From Heligmosomoides polygyrus polygyrus (lineage: Eukaryota; Nematoda; Chromadorea; Rhabditida; Heligmosomidae): DNA of 64,000 nt. The notes below the pieces were generated by a model that was not told the DNA's origin, made no database searches, and saw nothing but the letters and a program-made list of their open reading frames with translations. Position numbers and translations under genes: made by a program. Positions 1 through 11,461 of the stretch are shown here, piece after piece (position 1 is the stretch's first letter; the number at the start of each line of letters is the position of its first letter). The stretch is taken from assembly GCA_947396885.1 (NCBI GenBank), contig OX377206.1, positions 86,673,960 through 86,737,959 on the forward strand. Direction: 5' to 3'.

Positions 1-790
1 CAAATAAGCAAGTCGTTGCAGCTGTTGAACATTCCTTCGTTTTTGTTGTGAGAACTCATTGCTAAAATTTCGCATTTATGAACTGACGTGAAGTAAAACA
101 GCAGAAGTTTTTCATAATGCCTTAGTCTTCTTTTGTTTCAGCTTGAAAAGAAAGAACCCGTCTCCCACTGATGGCCAGGCACTATCGGTTACTTCTTTTG
201 CAGTTTCCGCTTTGTTGAATACTGCTCGATTCGGAAAACATTCGCGTGAATTCTATGACTAGCTGACGGCCTCCACGCCACAAGAATTGAGTCTTTGGAC
301 TTCTCTGCATAATGTAATGTCATCGAGTGTTCGTGGAAAATCATTGTCGATCACTGCGTCATCAAGGACCTTTCTATCGTTCCAAGCGCTCCGGTAATCA
401 TCCTTGGAGATCTATTCTATCATTATCGACATAGCGGCCAGTTTCGATACTGTTGAACATACTGTGACTGTGACTTCGCCCTAAGAGTCCCCAATGTTGA
501 CCGACATTTACTGAACCATCAATAATCCGCATCAATAATGTGATCGCTTAATTTTCCTTCGAAAGGCTACACCTAGACAAAAATAATCAATATCGATCGA
601 TATTGATTGGTCAGTCGATGTAAAGTCTGTCCGTCTGCCGTCACAATCACATGCCTTAATCGATTGACCCTCAACAGGGATCTTTCATATTAACTGGTCT
701 GCGAAAACTTTAAAAATTGATTCTACACACAGAGCAACAGGCTCACGGATTTTCGCATTATTGTTTAATATCATTTTTTTAAATTTTATT
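1..790. other. no gene recognised
   Basis: No exon-like or repeat-family structure could be supported. A short ATCGAT palindromic cluster lies near 585-612 and resembles motifs found in the ATCGAT-rich repeats elsewhere in the window. Confidence 0.5.
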
Positions 791-796
791 TTTGAG

Positions 797-1095
797 GGTG
801 CGTGGTAGCGAAGTAGGAGAACGCGAAGGCCCGTAGCATGCACCTACCTGATTCCACTTGTTGGTTGGGATTTCCAGCCAAGACCAACCAAGCGTTCTAT
901 CCCTGCGGGCTTGATGAATTGGTTCCGGACTTGTCTGGAAGGGTAGAGCACAGACTTGTTCAACGGTTGGCGATAAGAAGTCGTTGTATGTCCATATACG
1001 TACTCAAATCCCCTTCAGGACATACCGTAGAACTAGAATGCGTGGCTCATCCCAAAAGGGATTGAGTAACGCCGTCCTTTATCCTTCTTATCCTT
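797..1095 (+). repeat. SINE-A copy, diverged
   Basis: A degenerate copy of the commonest repeat in the window, called SINE-A here. The consensus runs from a tRNA-like head (box A like TAGCGCAGTCGG, box B like GGTTCGGATTTCC) through a conserved body to a tail reading GCCGTCCTTTATCCTT. Here the head is strongly altered, but the body (CCAACCAAGCGTTC..., GTTCCGGACTTGTCTGGAAG) and the tail near 1070-1095 are clear. The 75-codon reading frame across it is a by-product of the repeat. Confidence 0.8.
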
Positions 1096-1167
1096 TAGTT
1101 TAATTTTTAGTTGCTTTCATTTCTTTTTTTCTTATTATTCATCTTTTGTTTAGTGATCTTCCCTTAA

Positions 1168-1301
1168 GGCCTCGTTTATACTTCGACGCCGAGCGACGCG
1201 ATGCCACGTCTAGTGGCAATATTGATTGAGCGACGCGATCGATCAATTCGGCCCCTTTACATGCCGTCGCGTCGTCCAGCGTCGGAGGTATAAACGGGTC
1301 C
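1168..1301. mobile_element. short hairpin MITE with TAA target duplication
   Basis: A 134 bp inverted-repeat element. The left end (GGCCTCGTTTATACTTCGAC) pairs with the right end (GTCGGAGGTATAAACGGGTC), and both arms carry GCGACGC-type modules around a GATCGATC centre. TAA flanks both sides (1165-1167 and 1302-1304), as expected of a target-site duplication. No coding capacity. It resembles the elements at 35920-36054 and 58203-58326. Confidence 0.75.
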
Positions 1302-1600
1302 TAAGGTATGTAGGTCTGAGAGAAGCTGTTTGTTACCACTGACACATTTAGAAAAATCGGCAGCATTTCGTTCAAGGCGTTGTTGATATTTTTACCCTAA
1401 TGTTCTTCAACCATTCCAGTAACAGCTTGTATTCCTTTATTTAATTGTTGATTTAACTTTCAACTTTCTGACGTTTTTTCTTCTTCGTTTCTCTGGGTCC
1501 GTGATGTTATCATAGATGATACACCGGCCCGCTTCGCTAGAAGAGTCGATTCCTGTATTTTGCTCTTGTATTACAGTCTTAAATGATAAAAGACAAACAG

Positions 1601-1925
1601 CGGAGTTAATCACCCTTGTTTGAGATGTGCCACACATTCTACAGGGACACCAATCTAGGGGTTCGCAAAAAATCGCCTCTCAAATCGATAATCGATCGTA
1701 TTGCTGGCGAATCTGTTACTTTTAGGACACACACTTAGCTGTAAGGGCTAGGGTAAGGAACGGGTTGATCAATTCCTGTTTGGGATGAACCACGCCTTGT
1801 ACAGGGACTCCAGTTTAGTTGTTCTGCAAAAAAATCGCCTCTCAAATCGATAATCGATTGTATTGGTGGTGAGTATAACATTTTTAGGACACCCACCTAG
1901 CTATAAGGACAAGCGTAAGGGACAG
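1601..1925. repeat. tandem duplication of a ~160 bp unit
   Basis: Two adjacent direct copies (about 1601-1760 and 1762-1925) share a SINE-A tail remnant in minus orientation (TTTGRGATGNRCCACRC), then GTTCTGCAAAAAAATCGCC, TCTCAAATCGATAATCGAT, and a final TTTTAGGACAC...GTAAGG block. The copies have diverged by scattered substitutions, so the duplication is not recent. Confidence 0.75.
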
Positions 1926-1954
1926 CATTTTATTGCTGAAGTCATTTGATTACG

Positions 1955-2180
1955 CGTTTGGCATATGCAATGACTTACGAGAACCATCCGATAGGCAAGT
2001 CAATTGTTTATCATTACCAGGCAAGTCTGGCACCATTTCGCTGAAAAAAGAAAACGGAAAGAAAAAAAGAAAAAGAAAAAATGGGCGGACTATGTAGCTG
2101 GCCTGGGCGGATCCCGAACCAAGAACTTCAATTCGGAACGAACGCGACAATGAGCGTCTATTACGACTGCACTACCAAGC
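1955..2180 (-). repeat. SINE-A copy, degenerate
   Basis: A reverse-orientation SINE-A remnant. Recognisable pieces are the CCGATAGGCAAGTCAATTG body, AGGCAAGTCTGGCACCATT, GGCCTGGGCGGATCC and the head remnant GACTGCACTACCAAGCACC near 2166-2184. A purine-rich AAAGAAAAAG stretch (2040-2080) interrupts the middle. Confidence 0.65.
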
Positions 2181-2484
2181 ACCCTCCTATTAAGTAGCCT
2201 TTCAAAACTCCGAGGAGCGAGGAAAAACATGAACACCCTCCAGGGATGAGATTGATATCTCACACGTCAACCCCTTCTAAATACTCTAGAGAAATCTGAT
2301 GTCCGTTCCCACATCAGAAGCGAACCCACAAATAGTGTTCGCTGATGTTGTCAGGAAAAATGCATACTTTCTCCATAATTGAAAAAAATTGAAAATAGTG
2401 CAAGGAAATGATGTTCTAAGGTGCATTTAATGACTAAGATGCATTTTCAAAATTAAATTTTTGAAACTCATACAAAGAATTAGA

Positions 2485-2755
2485 AGCCTGGTGGTGCAGC
2501 AGGATGTTAAGACGACTAAACAGTGGCACACGAATGGAGGTTCTTGGATCGGCTCCAGTTTAGGATGACCAACACTTCTATTCCTCATGATTCGGAGAGT
2601 TGGCTATAAGCTTGTCTAGAAATGAGAAAACGGGCAGCTGAGAACGCTGAGTTGTCCATCATGTGTTTGACACTCTTCGTCATTCTACTATCCCATAGAT
2701 GATTGATGCGTGGCGCATTCCGAACAGAAACTGATTAACACCGTCTGTTATTTCT
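2485..2755 (+). repeat. SINE-A copy, degenerate
   Basis: A forward-orientation SINE-A remnant: GCCTGGTGGTGCAGCAGGA head remnant, TGGCTATAAGCTTGTCTAG, GATGCGTGGCGCATTCCGA, and a tail reading AACACCGTCTGTTATTTC. Confidence 0.6.
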
Positions 2756-3222
2756 TTTTTTCAACGTAATACCTTGAGTAATAACTTATATCTAGTAGTA
2801 GAGTTTTCAAAACCTTGTCCAATTCAGCAGACGTGTTCACCTTCTACTATAGCATGTGCAGAAAGCTTAATAATTCTCCGCTATCAAAACGTTCACAAAG
2901 CTAATTCCTAATTTTTTTTAATTTTAATTAATGAATAAAATATCAGTTACAAGTCGATATTTAAAAATATTCGAAATCTCATGGCTCTTTAACAGTTTGA
3001 AACCTAATGCCACAAGTATCGAATAGGATGAGATAGAATCAGGTGCATAAATATACCCAAATTCATTCGAATTTTCATAATTCCTCAACAGCATAAGCTA
3101 TTAAATAATGAAATAAATAATAAAAATGAATAACAATTAATGAAAATAAAAAGTAATGAATAATGAATAACAATTAATGAATAGCAAATTGAATGAACAT
3201 TTTGTTGAAATACCCTTGCAGA
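2756..3222. other. AT-rich, no gene recognised
   Basis: Very AT-rich DNA ending in short AATGAATAA-type tandem repeats (3105-3200). Reading frames here are low complexity and judged non-coding. Confidence 0.5.
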
Positions 3223-3510
3223 GGGCGCGTGTAGCGCAGTCGGAGCAGGCGCCGACTGTCGCGTGCACCCGATACCAGGTTCCTGGTTCGGATTTCCCGC
3301 ATAGGCCAACCAAGCCTTCCATCCCTCCGGGGTCGGTGAATTGGTACCATGCTTGTCGGAAGGATAGAGCGCTGACTTGTTTATCGGCTGGCCGCCGCAA
3401 CTCATTGTATGGCTAAATACGCATTCAAATCGCCTCCACGACATCTCGCAGGAGTAGAATGCGTGGCGCATCCCATAAAGGATTGAATAACGTCGTCCTT
3501 ACCCTTGCAT
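3223..3510 (+). repeat. SINE-A copy, near consensus
   Basis: A well-preserved SINE-A. The head GCGCGTGTAGCGCAGTCGGA contains the box A-like motif, and the box B-like motif TGGTTCGGATTTCCCGC follows. The body (CCAACCAAGCCTTCCATCCC) and the tail (GTAACGTCGTCC form, then pyrimidine-rich TACCC) are clear. Reading frames on both strands across it are repeat artefacts. Confidence 0.9.
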
Positions 3511-4124
3511 TTTTACCCTTGCAGAAGCGGTGCCGAGTGTAAAAATCTTCACTGCAATAAAGCAGGCTTGCAATGGAAAGAGAGCCTAGTGGAACAATAT
3601 CATATGAAGCCTGGAAAGGCAATTTCCATCTTATTTCGGCAATCGACAGAAATTTCTTTCAAACGACTTGGCCCGCCAAGCGCGGAGCGAGGTCCAAAAT
3701 TTCCTCAGCGTCTGTCTGAAGAGTAAATAATGTGGTCGGAAATAGCCTCACCTAATTGCGAACCGGAGGAAATTCGAGAACTAAATTGCGAATCGAGTTC
3801 AAGAGCTTTCGACTTATCGAAGTATAATGAGGTTTGCCGTAAGAAGGATAATAACGCAGAACCCTTGGAGCTGGCGTGCGTTTTATTACGCTTTCACGTG
3901 AAATTGGACACTTTCCAATTCAAACTTTCAGCGTGTTTTGCAAATTTAGATCAACTCTGTTTAAATGAGCAAACAAAACAAAAAAGCAAGGCAAACAAAA
4001 CTTCTATTTTAACCAAGTGTTCTTCGTAACGAACAGAACATTTTTTGAAAAGCAAAAATTAAAATTGATCTTCCTAATCAGTGCCTTTGTTGGATCGGAT
4101 GTTTCATGATCACTAACTACTTCT
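3511..4124. repeat. no gene; includes a GGACACTTTCC-type degenerate repeat
   Basis: No convincing exon. Between about 3890 and 4020 lies GTGAAATTGGACACTTTCC followed by AATTCAAACTTTCAGCG. This motif recurs at 24905-25150, 30030-30250, 33300-33450 and 43385-43445, so it is repeat-derived. The 99-codon frame at 3730-4029 runs through it and is not supported as a gene. Confidence 0.5.
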
Positions 4125-4420
4125 AGAGGATGTCCTACATGGAACTTAAACTCGTATTTGGCTTATTCCGTAATTTGATGGCCAGCCGATGAGGGAGTCA
4201 GTATATGTAGTTTTTCACCTAAACAAGTTTAGTACCAAATCACCGTCCTCGGATTGATGGTAAGTTTGACTAGCCTGGAGAGAAATCTGTTCCAAGAACC
4301 ACAATTCGCATAAAAACTCAAGTCACGTTTCTTTGACACTCAAGCAGCTGGCACTAAAATTGAAGCAGTCAACAGCCGACGCTCCCTCCGACTGCGCTAC
4401 CAGGTGCCCCAGCCTCAAGA
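4125..4420 (-). repeat. SINE-A copy, degenerate
   Basis: A reverse-orientation SINE-A. ATGGCCAGCCGATGAGGGAG, then a diverged AAGTTTAGTACCAAATCACC, then CTCCGACTGCGCTACCAGG (the head, reversed) at 4386-4404. Confidence 0.7.
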
Positions 4421-4544
4421 TAAACCTAAAATATTGTAAAAGGTCAAATAATAAGAATAATTTGTTTTTTAACAGTGTGCTTATTTCTTCTTATGATACT
4501 GACACACTGCAAAGGTGAATTTTTAACAAAGATTTTTTTTAAGT

Positions 4545-4630
4545 GGCAAAGAGCATTTCCGCCCGATCAGCAGAAAGAGGGAGGGCAGGTTCGAGTTCCG
4601 CCTGGCGCTTGAGTTTTTATCGCAACAATA
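4545..4630 (+). repeat. SINE-B (tRNA-like) fragment
   Basis: The 3' half of the second tRNA-derived family (SINE-B): GCAGGTTCGAGTTCCGCC (a T-arm with box B), then TGGCGCTTGAGTTTTTATCG and CAACAATACATCGTTAGAAC, the conserved downstream flank of this family. The 5' part is degenerate. Confidence 0.7.
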
Positions 4631-4767
4631 CATCGTTAGAACAGCTTATAATTTTAGTGCTAGCTGCTTGTTGGTCAAAAAAACTGACTTGAGCCCTTAA
4701 AAAAATAATTCTTAGCTTCATTTGGCAATGACTGATTAAGATTCAGATTCGATGGACCTGGTTTGCA

Positions 4768-4781
4768 TTATTTATTTATTT

Positions 4782-4833
<52 letters not shown>

Positions 4834-4836
4834 TAA
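4768..4836. repeat. (TTTA)n microsatellite
   Basis: About 17 near-perfect TTTA/ATTT units. It directly precedes a SINE-A head. The reading frame rich in Leu-Phe-Ile-Tyr is an artefact of the repeat. Confidence 0.95.
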
Positions 4837-4854
4837 TGTCTATATGTATATAAT

Positions 4855-5150
4855 GCGCATAAAGCGCAGTCGGAGAAGGCGCCGGCCGTCGCCTGCACCC
4901 GATACTAGGTTCCTGGTTCGGATATCCCGCCCAGGCAAACCAAGCCTTCCATCAGTCCGGTTTCGGTGAAGTGGTACCAGCCTTGTCTGAGAAGGATAAA
5001 GCACTGACTTGTACGTCGGCTGTCCACCGCAAGTCATTGTATGGCCAAATACGCATTCAACACGCCTTCACGACATCCCGTAGAAATAGAATGCATGGCG
5101 CATCCCAAAGAGGATTGAATAACGCCGTCCTTGATCCTTATCCTTTATAT
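4855..5150 (+). repeat. SINE-A copy
   Basis: A well-preserved SINE-A. The head is slightly altered (GCGCATAAAGCGCAGTCGGA), the box B region TGGTTCGGATATCCCGCCCA and body are clear, and the tail AACGCCGTCCTTGATCCTTA ends at about 5150. Confidence 0.9.
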
Positions 5151-5429
5151 GTTTATAATGTTTATTTATAATGTCGATTTTATTCCAGAAAGTGTTCGGT
5201 TTCAAATCAAAAAGTGTTCATTTCAAAATGATAAAGTTGATTGAAAGAGAGGAGGATTCCATTTAGATAACAACAATCTCCTACCTTTTCATCTCTCGTT
5301 TTTTGTTCGTTCCACAGTATTTATTCATAGGAAAGCTGTGCAGTTGGGCCGCCTTAACGATTCACCTTCTGAATTCACCATCAGTTTAGAAGAAGAACGG
5401 ACACTTTGATATCGATGATGTCCAGTTTG

Positions 5430-6040
5430 ATGTGGAAATGATATGGGAAGCGAATTCGTTCGTTCAGCCATCAATTCATTCCGCCGATTAGTGTGGCCTA
5501 ACCGCATTCCCCGCTCGTTGGCTGCCTGTGGCGCTGCTCCAGATTCCAGAATCTGTACTTCACTGGATATCCCGCGACTAACCCGGTTTACCGTGCGCCG
5601 CGGCGCGTTTTCTCGATATTGTTATTCATCTGCTCGACGATGAACTGAGGAAAAAACCCATTTAGTAACATATTGCACGGCTGGTGCGGCAATCTCATTT
5701 GGAACACTCAACCGAGGGCAGAACAAATAGCGTCACACACCGCGGGGGCCATATTCGGTCGGAGCCGAGCAGTTGCAGCGGATGCTGCTGCTGCTCCAGC
5801 TCCAGCTCCGGCTTGAGCCCCAGCTCCAGCTCCAGCGCCTCCTGCTCTCCTCCTCCTCCTCCCGTCATCCGCATCCGCATTGTCTCATCGCGGACGATCA
5901 AACGCGGTCCACATGCAGCGCCCAGATTTCCGTCCGTTGTTTATGTTCATACACAACCATCAAACTTACGACTTCTACGCGAGCGCTGCATCTGCATTAA
6001 GATCATCCGGCCGCCATTGATCCATCAGAACATCTGAGCA
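5430..6040. other. GC-rich low-complexity segment
   Basis: Locally GC-rich compared with its surroundings. It contains a CTCCAGCTCCAGCTCCGGC-type imperfect tandem (5790-5865) and overlapping reading frames on both strands (Leu/Gln/Ser-rich on +, Glu/Leu/Gly-rich on -). No splice-bounded exon with recognisable protein content was found. It could be a promoter or first-exon region, but this is not established. Confidence 0.35.
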
Positions 6041-6049
6041 TCGACAGAA

Positions 6050-7930
6050 CGTTTGCCAACGTGTAAAAATCATCTTCTAGGCTATAACAGCGTCGTATGC
6101 TAGAAGCGCAAGGTATTATACGACTTCTATATCATTCACTTCTCACATTCTGCAGCCTTCCGCGTTTCTTTGTCAACATAGAAGAATTGGCACATAAAAG
6201 TTTCTTTCAGTTATAGTTCGCATCGCATTTAAAAAGAAGATTGCATTCAAGGAGGAAACAAATTACCAGAAAAGGCTTCTATTCAATGGACAACTAAAAG
6301 TCTCCATGATCCACTACCATGAAACCTAGGCATTTTTGGTAGAACAGTTTCAATTCTTCTGTGCCGCCCAGGTTTTGTTCAGCGTCAACCTTATTAAGCC
6401 TGTTCGACGATTTTACAGTTAACAGGTTAGGCTTGATAAAGTTAAATTTTATCAAACTCGCGTGGCACAGAAGGACTGAAATTACAGCTAATAGTATAAG
6501 AACGAAGCAGAGGCAGTGAATGAGGCCAATTTTTCCGAAAGGACAATTAAATTCCTTATAGACTCACATGTCTATGTGACATCTTTTAGTGAGCTTCTTG
6601 GTCAACAGTCCCCTCAAAAAACCGCAGCGACCGTCAGATTTCCTCTAACCGCTAATCCTGTCTGTCATGAGATAACAACGAGCTGTGTCGCTGAGTCTGT
6701 CACTAAGTCCGCGCAGAAATATCTGTGCTGTGTAGATTCGTCGCGTATACCATTTTCGCACCAAGCTATACCCTTCTTAAATCAATTCTGCCTACTTTCA
6801 AGTGAAACTAAAGTTCTTATTTCTAAAAAATTCCTTTAAATTAAGTTAGACGCGATCTAAGAAAGTCAAAGAAAGCATTCGATCTCGATAAAAAATGTTT
6901 CTTAAAAATACATATAAAACTCCTTTGCCTGAATGTTAGAAAAATCTTAGTTTTAAACGTATTTTGAAGTTTTTTGTCGACAATTTTTCTCCAAGCATGC
7001 AGCTCACACTGGTTGAGCCATGCATTTGACCAGCACATTTCGATAATCAGTTGACCGGTTTGAAAATTTTGTTTACATACGGTTACATATGAAGTAACGA
7101 TATAACAGCAACGATACAATTATAAAAAGCAAAAAAGCAACAGCAAAACATTCATATAACAGTGAGGAAAAATTTAAAAGAAAAGAGAAGTCTAAACGCG
7201 TTTCTGGATCTAAAAAATTAATCGTAGGATTTCTATAAACATTCGAATAAACGTTTTCAGGGTTTCTTTCAAAAACAAGGTGTGCAGATAATAAAGCTGA
7301 AAAAACAAAACAAATCTTCGTAAATCATTGTTTTGACTTTCTTAAATCACGTCTAGTTTTTTTTGAAAAACAAGCAATTGGGAGTTACAGTGGTGTTTAT
7401 ATTGAACTGAAAAACAGGTAGTCTGAAAAGTAACCGGTTGGACTTGAAAGGCATACATTTTGAAGTGGAAATAGTATATTTACAATTTTTCACGCCAATT
7501 TTCACTTCTAAACAAACCCAGCGCTTTTGAAATCAAAATGAGCATCCTCTAAATTAAAATGAGCTCCTTCTCCATTAAAGTGGAGACTCTCCAAAAGAGG
7601 ATAGAACATGTGTTTACCTAACAGTATTCAACCATAATATCGGAACGAGTTTTGATGTGAATGAGGTTGGGTTTCTGGGCCTATCCCAGTAGGGAACAGA
7701 TGTATGTATACTGAAACATCACTTCTAGGTACACTAACGCAAGCACTCTTTGATTCAATTTCAAAAAGATCTAGAAGTATCGTTACATCAAAAATGGATT
7801 GTACTTGAGCCAGAACGACTCTGAAAATCAGGTAATTCATTCTGGAAGCGATTAGAAAACAAACGAGACCATCTTTAATGTAAAATCAACAGCTCAAAAT
7901 GTTGTCGAATTAAATTCTGAAGATCTAGAG
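6050..7930. other. no gene recognised
   Basis: AT-rich intergenic sequence. The longest frame (6516-6839, 107 codons) shows no domain, no supporting splice context and no compositional support for coding. The 7440-7600 stretch resembles the degenerate AATTNAAATGGACA-type repeat found elsewhere. Confidence 0.45.
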
Positions 7931-7933
7931 GTT

Positions 7934-8838
7934 TTAGGGTGATTCATATGTTATTGCGATTTTTTTATAATTTTTCGCATTTTTATATAATTTGATCAAA
8001 CTCACCATACTCATCAAAATATCGCCCATCTTTGTCGATGACTGTCCTCCGTCGTTCCGACAGGGAATGGATACCGTGGCGATAGAAATCCGGGGTTTCG
8101 ATTCGAAAAAGTGACGAAGGTCGGATTCGAGTGTCTATCGATCATCGTATTGTCTTCCTTCCAGAAAGTGAGCTAAATGGTAGATGGGGGCGAGGTCTCG
8201 TGAATAGGGCGAATGGGAAATCATTTCCTACCCTAGTAGCTGTAGCTTTTGGCTGGTCATCTCTGAAGTGTGCGGTTTTGCATTGTCCTGGAGGAAATAA
8301 ATCTTAGTTGTGAGCGTTTAATTTAAATAGCATAGCTGAGTTCTTGTAGTTTGTTGCAGTATACCTGAGTTTTAATGGTGGCACCTGAAGGGAGAAGCTC
8401 CCACTACACAACACCACGAACATCCCGGAAAACGCTCAGCATCTCCTTCCTTGCGCAGAGATCACCTTTGGAAACTGCTTACGGCTTCTTCTCTGCTGGA
8501 GTCCAAGCATGCCTTGCTGTGTGTGAAACATACAGCACCCACTTCTCATCTTCTGTAATGAGAGGGTCCAACCACTCAAAACGGCGAGAGCGAGACAAGT
8601 TGAAAAGGCATGCATCAGCACGTATGGCGTGCTGGTCAGGTATCAGGTCCGACCATCGTCACTTTTTCGAATCGAAACCTCCGGATTTCTATCGCCAAGG
8701 TATACGTTCCCTATCGGAACGATGGTGGGCAGTCATCGACAAAGATGGGTGACATTTCGATGAATAAGATTAGTTTGGTCAAAATGTATAGAAATTTGAA
8801 AATATCGAAAAATTGCAAGAATATATGAATCACCCTAA
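7934..8838 (-). mobile_element. mariner remnant with fold-back ends
   Basis: A broken mariner-type transposase on the - strand. Reading leftward from about 8640, a DEKWVLY-like first catalytic region is followed, after several breaks, by SPYSRDLAP-like sequence and the usual C-terminal region ending in FFESKPRISIATVS-like sequence near 8115-8040. The last ~200 bp is repeated inverted at the other end (about 7934-8128 versus 8638-8838), so both termini read TTAGGGTGATTCATAT inward. Frameshifts and stops make it non-functional. The 125-codon + strand frame (8375-8752) is a shadow, but its end does encode the duplicated C-terminal block. Confidence 0.75.
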
Positions 8839-8845
8839 TAGCTCC

Positions 8846-9835
8846 GTGAAAATCACCTACACCACTCCAAAAATGAGCTCGAGATCTAACTCGTTTAACA
8901 GGCCCTTTAATCACAGCTTTGAAGATTGCAACAGATTTAACCCCTCCTCGTTTTTCTACTTTTCGACGCAAAAGCTAGGCGTCGCCTTCTGCTTCTGTTA
9001 TTGGCAGGTTGTGCTGGGTGATTGTGTTTCTTCTCTGATGTCTACTCTATGTACCGTATTGAGTAAATAGATAAATACATAAATAAAATCGAAGAAGAAC
9101 AAGGTGACGACTCATGAATCAGATGTGAGTGGGTGTCTCTACTCTACTTGTTGCTGCGTCAACAACAGCTTATGCTAATAGTTCTGAAGGAGCTAATCTT
9201 GCCATTTGAGGAAGGAATTTGCATAGGAGATGCTTCGAGCAGTATCTAGTCTTCCAACCACCTTGTGGTTCACTTGGCCGATTACATCTGGAAGGTCCTT
9301 TAGGTGTTCTCATTTAGCTGGACATCCATCAAATCTAGAAGTCTCCTTCGATTTTTTCAGATTTTGAGAAGAAGATAACCATTTTTAAGGTGGCCTTATC
9401 AATTGAAAATCTTCAGTGTCAACTTTGATGTAGAGCAGAAGCAGAAGGAAAAGAGCGGGTCTAATCATGCTTTTTAGAATTCTCACAAAAGGAAATTACC
9501 CTTGAAGTCATAGTTTTGCAATGATCCACTAAAGAGGAATAGAGGAAGAAGACTAAGGTGCGTCCCTGAGTTCTAAGGTACCACGTTCTAACTTCCTCAC
9601 TTACTAAGTCCTTAGGAACCTTAATTTTCGTGTTGTCGAATCTGAATGATTTGATAAAACCTCTGTGTTTTAATAAAAGCATTTTTAACCTCAAAAATTT
9701 TTTGTAGATGGTTCTATCCGCATACTTCTAAACTTAAATTTCAATTCTTGTGTTCGCACTTTCTATGCTTGTTATTGATTGTACTTCACACCTAAAATAA
9801 ATCTATAAATCTATGTATAGTAGTTGTTCTGTAAC
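8846..9835. other. no gene recognised
   Basis: No exon structure, domain or known repeat family is apparent. Short frames on both strands lack support. Confidence 0.4.
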
Positions 9836-9837
9836 AG

Positions 9838-9902
9838 CTTCTTCTTCTTCTTCTTCTTCTTCTTCTTCTTCTTCTTCTTCTTCTTCTTCTTCTTCTTCCT
9901 CT
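9838..9902. repeat. (CTT)n trinucleotide microsatellite
   Basis: About 20 uninterrupted TTC/CTT units. On the two strands it reads as poly-Ser or poly-Glu, which explains the apparent reading frames there. Confidence 0.95.
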
Positions 9903-10920
9903 TCAGCGTTTCTTCCGCTTCGTAGCGGGGTCCGCTCGTTCTGTAACAACTTAGTACTTGCAAAGCTAACTACCTTCAAGGAGCCTCGCCAGACGCGCGT
10001 TTCTCGTCGTTTTCGTGTCGTCTGGAATTCCGTGATTCTCATCGCCTAATCAAGTCATTAGCGTAACATCGCGCGCTACGCCCGGAGGAGCTCCGACAAC
10101 GTCTTCGAAATGCGTTCACCCTCAGCAGCAGCTGTTTGTCTGGCCAAGGTGTTCAGCGTCAGAAATGCCTATCAGTTCTCATACGGAAGACGAGCAACAA
10201 CTGCTGTCAAACGCTTGGAGGACGCAGCACTGCCGTCGAATAGGTGGCCTTTTTGTGAAGCGACATCTTTTCTCAATTAACGTTGCCGATTTCTTTCGCC
10301 GTCGGCGTCCGATGTACTCTGACCCGCATTTTTTCAGTTTTTTTCTTTCAAGTAATTGTGTTTCTGCTGCCCATGCTGATGTATTGAGCAGTACTGAAAA
10401 GCAGGATTTCATGCATGATTTCATGCAACGCATTCGTGTTTGGAGCTATCATATCAGGTCGATTAAGAAGTTTCCGGTTTTGGAAACCTTACTCCAAACG
10501 ACTAAGCTTTCACAAATGCAGTCTTAACCGTTTTAACGATGTGAGCATCGATTCCGCAGGACATATTTTTTACGACTAAACATTTCCACCTTTTCTGAAA
10601 CTTATTTTAAAAAGTTCACGTTGTATCTCTTTTGTGTGCAATATAAAAGAAATGCAACGTGAACGTATTCCCTCCTTGTCAAGAATGCTCGAAAGTGTCT
10701 TCTCCACTCACTGGAAGTCACACCATAGTTATACCGAATGCCAACGCCTGCACTTTTGCTGCCGATATAAATTTCTTCATTAATTTTAATCAATCTCATT
10801 TAAAACGACTTGACATAATGTTACACTCCGCTATGCCTTCGTTTTTTTGGATTTTTTTTTGGAAATATTTTTAAGCCCTTTGCACTGCGTGTTCTGAATA
10901 ATTTGTCATTTCTCCCATTC
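9903..10920. other. unassigned; 120-codon open frame at 10165-10527 (+)
   Basis: The 10165-10527 frame is the longest uninterrupted one here. It begins with Met-Pro-Ile and shows no transmembrane segment, signal peptide or recognisable domain. The - strand also carries an 84-codon frame over the same bases. Coding is possible but not supported. Confidence 0.25.
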
Positions 10921-10928
10921 TTTTGCAG

Positions 10929-11010
10929 TTCATAGTGTTATCCAAGATGGCTCACGATCTCGTTGGTGTTGTTTCTGGATAGTATTTGATCATCACTCTG
11001 TTTTTCCTTG
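10929..11010 (+). pseudogene. possible degenerate first exon of a membrane protein
   Basis: A strong acceptor (TTCTTTTGCAG, ending 10928) is followed 18 bases later by an ATG at 10947. The frame reads Met-Ala-His-Asp-Leu-Val-Gly-Val-Val-Ser-Gly, then an in-frame TAG (10980-10982), then a hydrophobic run Tyr-Leu-Ile-Ile-Thr-Leu-Phe-Phe-Leu. It ends at a good donor (TTG|GTATGT at 11011). Acceptor plus short leader plus ATG is the pattern of a trans-spliced nematode first exon. The stop codon implies a dead or mis-sequenced exon. No partner exons were found. Confidence 0.25.
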
Positions 11011-11461
11011 GTATGTTTGGTTACTATGGCGCACTTTAAGTGCAGCAATAAATAAATAAATAGAGTAAATAAATAAATAATAAAATGTGATCGGCTCGTG
11101 CCCTTAAAATGACAAAGAATGTCTTGACATACTCCTCCATAAAGAAATTGCAGTACGCATTTTTTCTCACAGCTTGCTGAAATGCTGGAAGAAATATCGA
11201 CCTGTTAGGTAGGTTGTTTATGGAACGCATAGTTAAAGGTCGGGCTTCGACGTTGATTTCATAATTTCGCTCTCAGCCGTGTAATGTGCGCACTGCTCTG
11301 GCGTGGTTGTTCAAGGAAAACGTGATATTTTGTACATTTTTTGCCACTTGAAAATACTTTTTGCAAGAATTTTCCAGAACCTTTTTTACAGCTCCATGCC
11401 TGAACAATATTGTTATTGAGATCACTTTTTGTTATGTTTTCTGATAAACCATATCTTCAAT

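Noticed and set aside
4763..4969. Frame beginning with Tyr-Leu-Phe-Ile repeats
   Set aside because: Encoded by the (TTTA)n microsatellite and then a SINE-A head.
9803..10049. Poly-Glu and poly-Ser frames
   Set aside because: Produced by the (CTT)n microsatellite on either strand.
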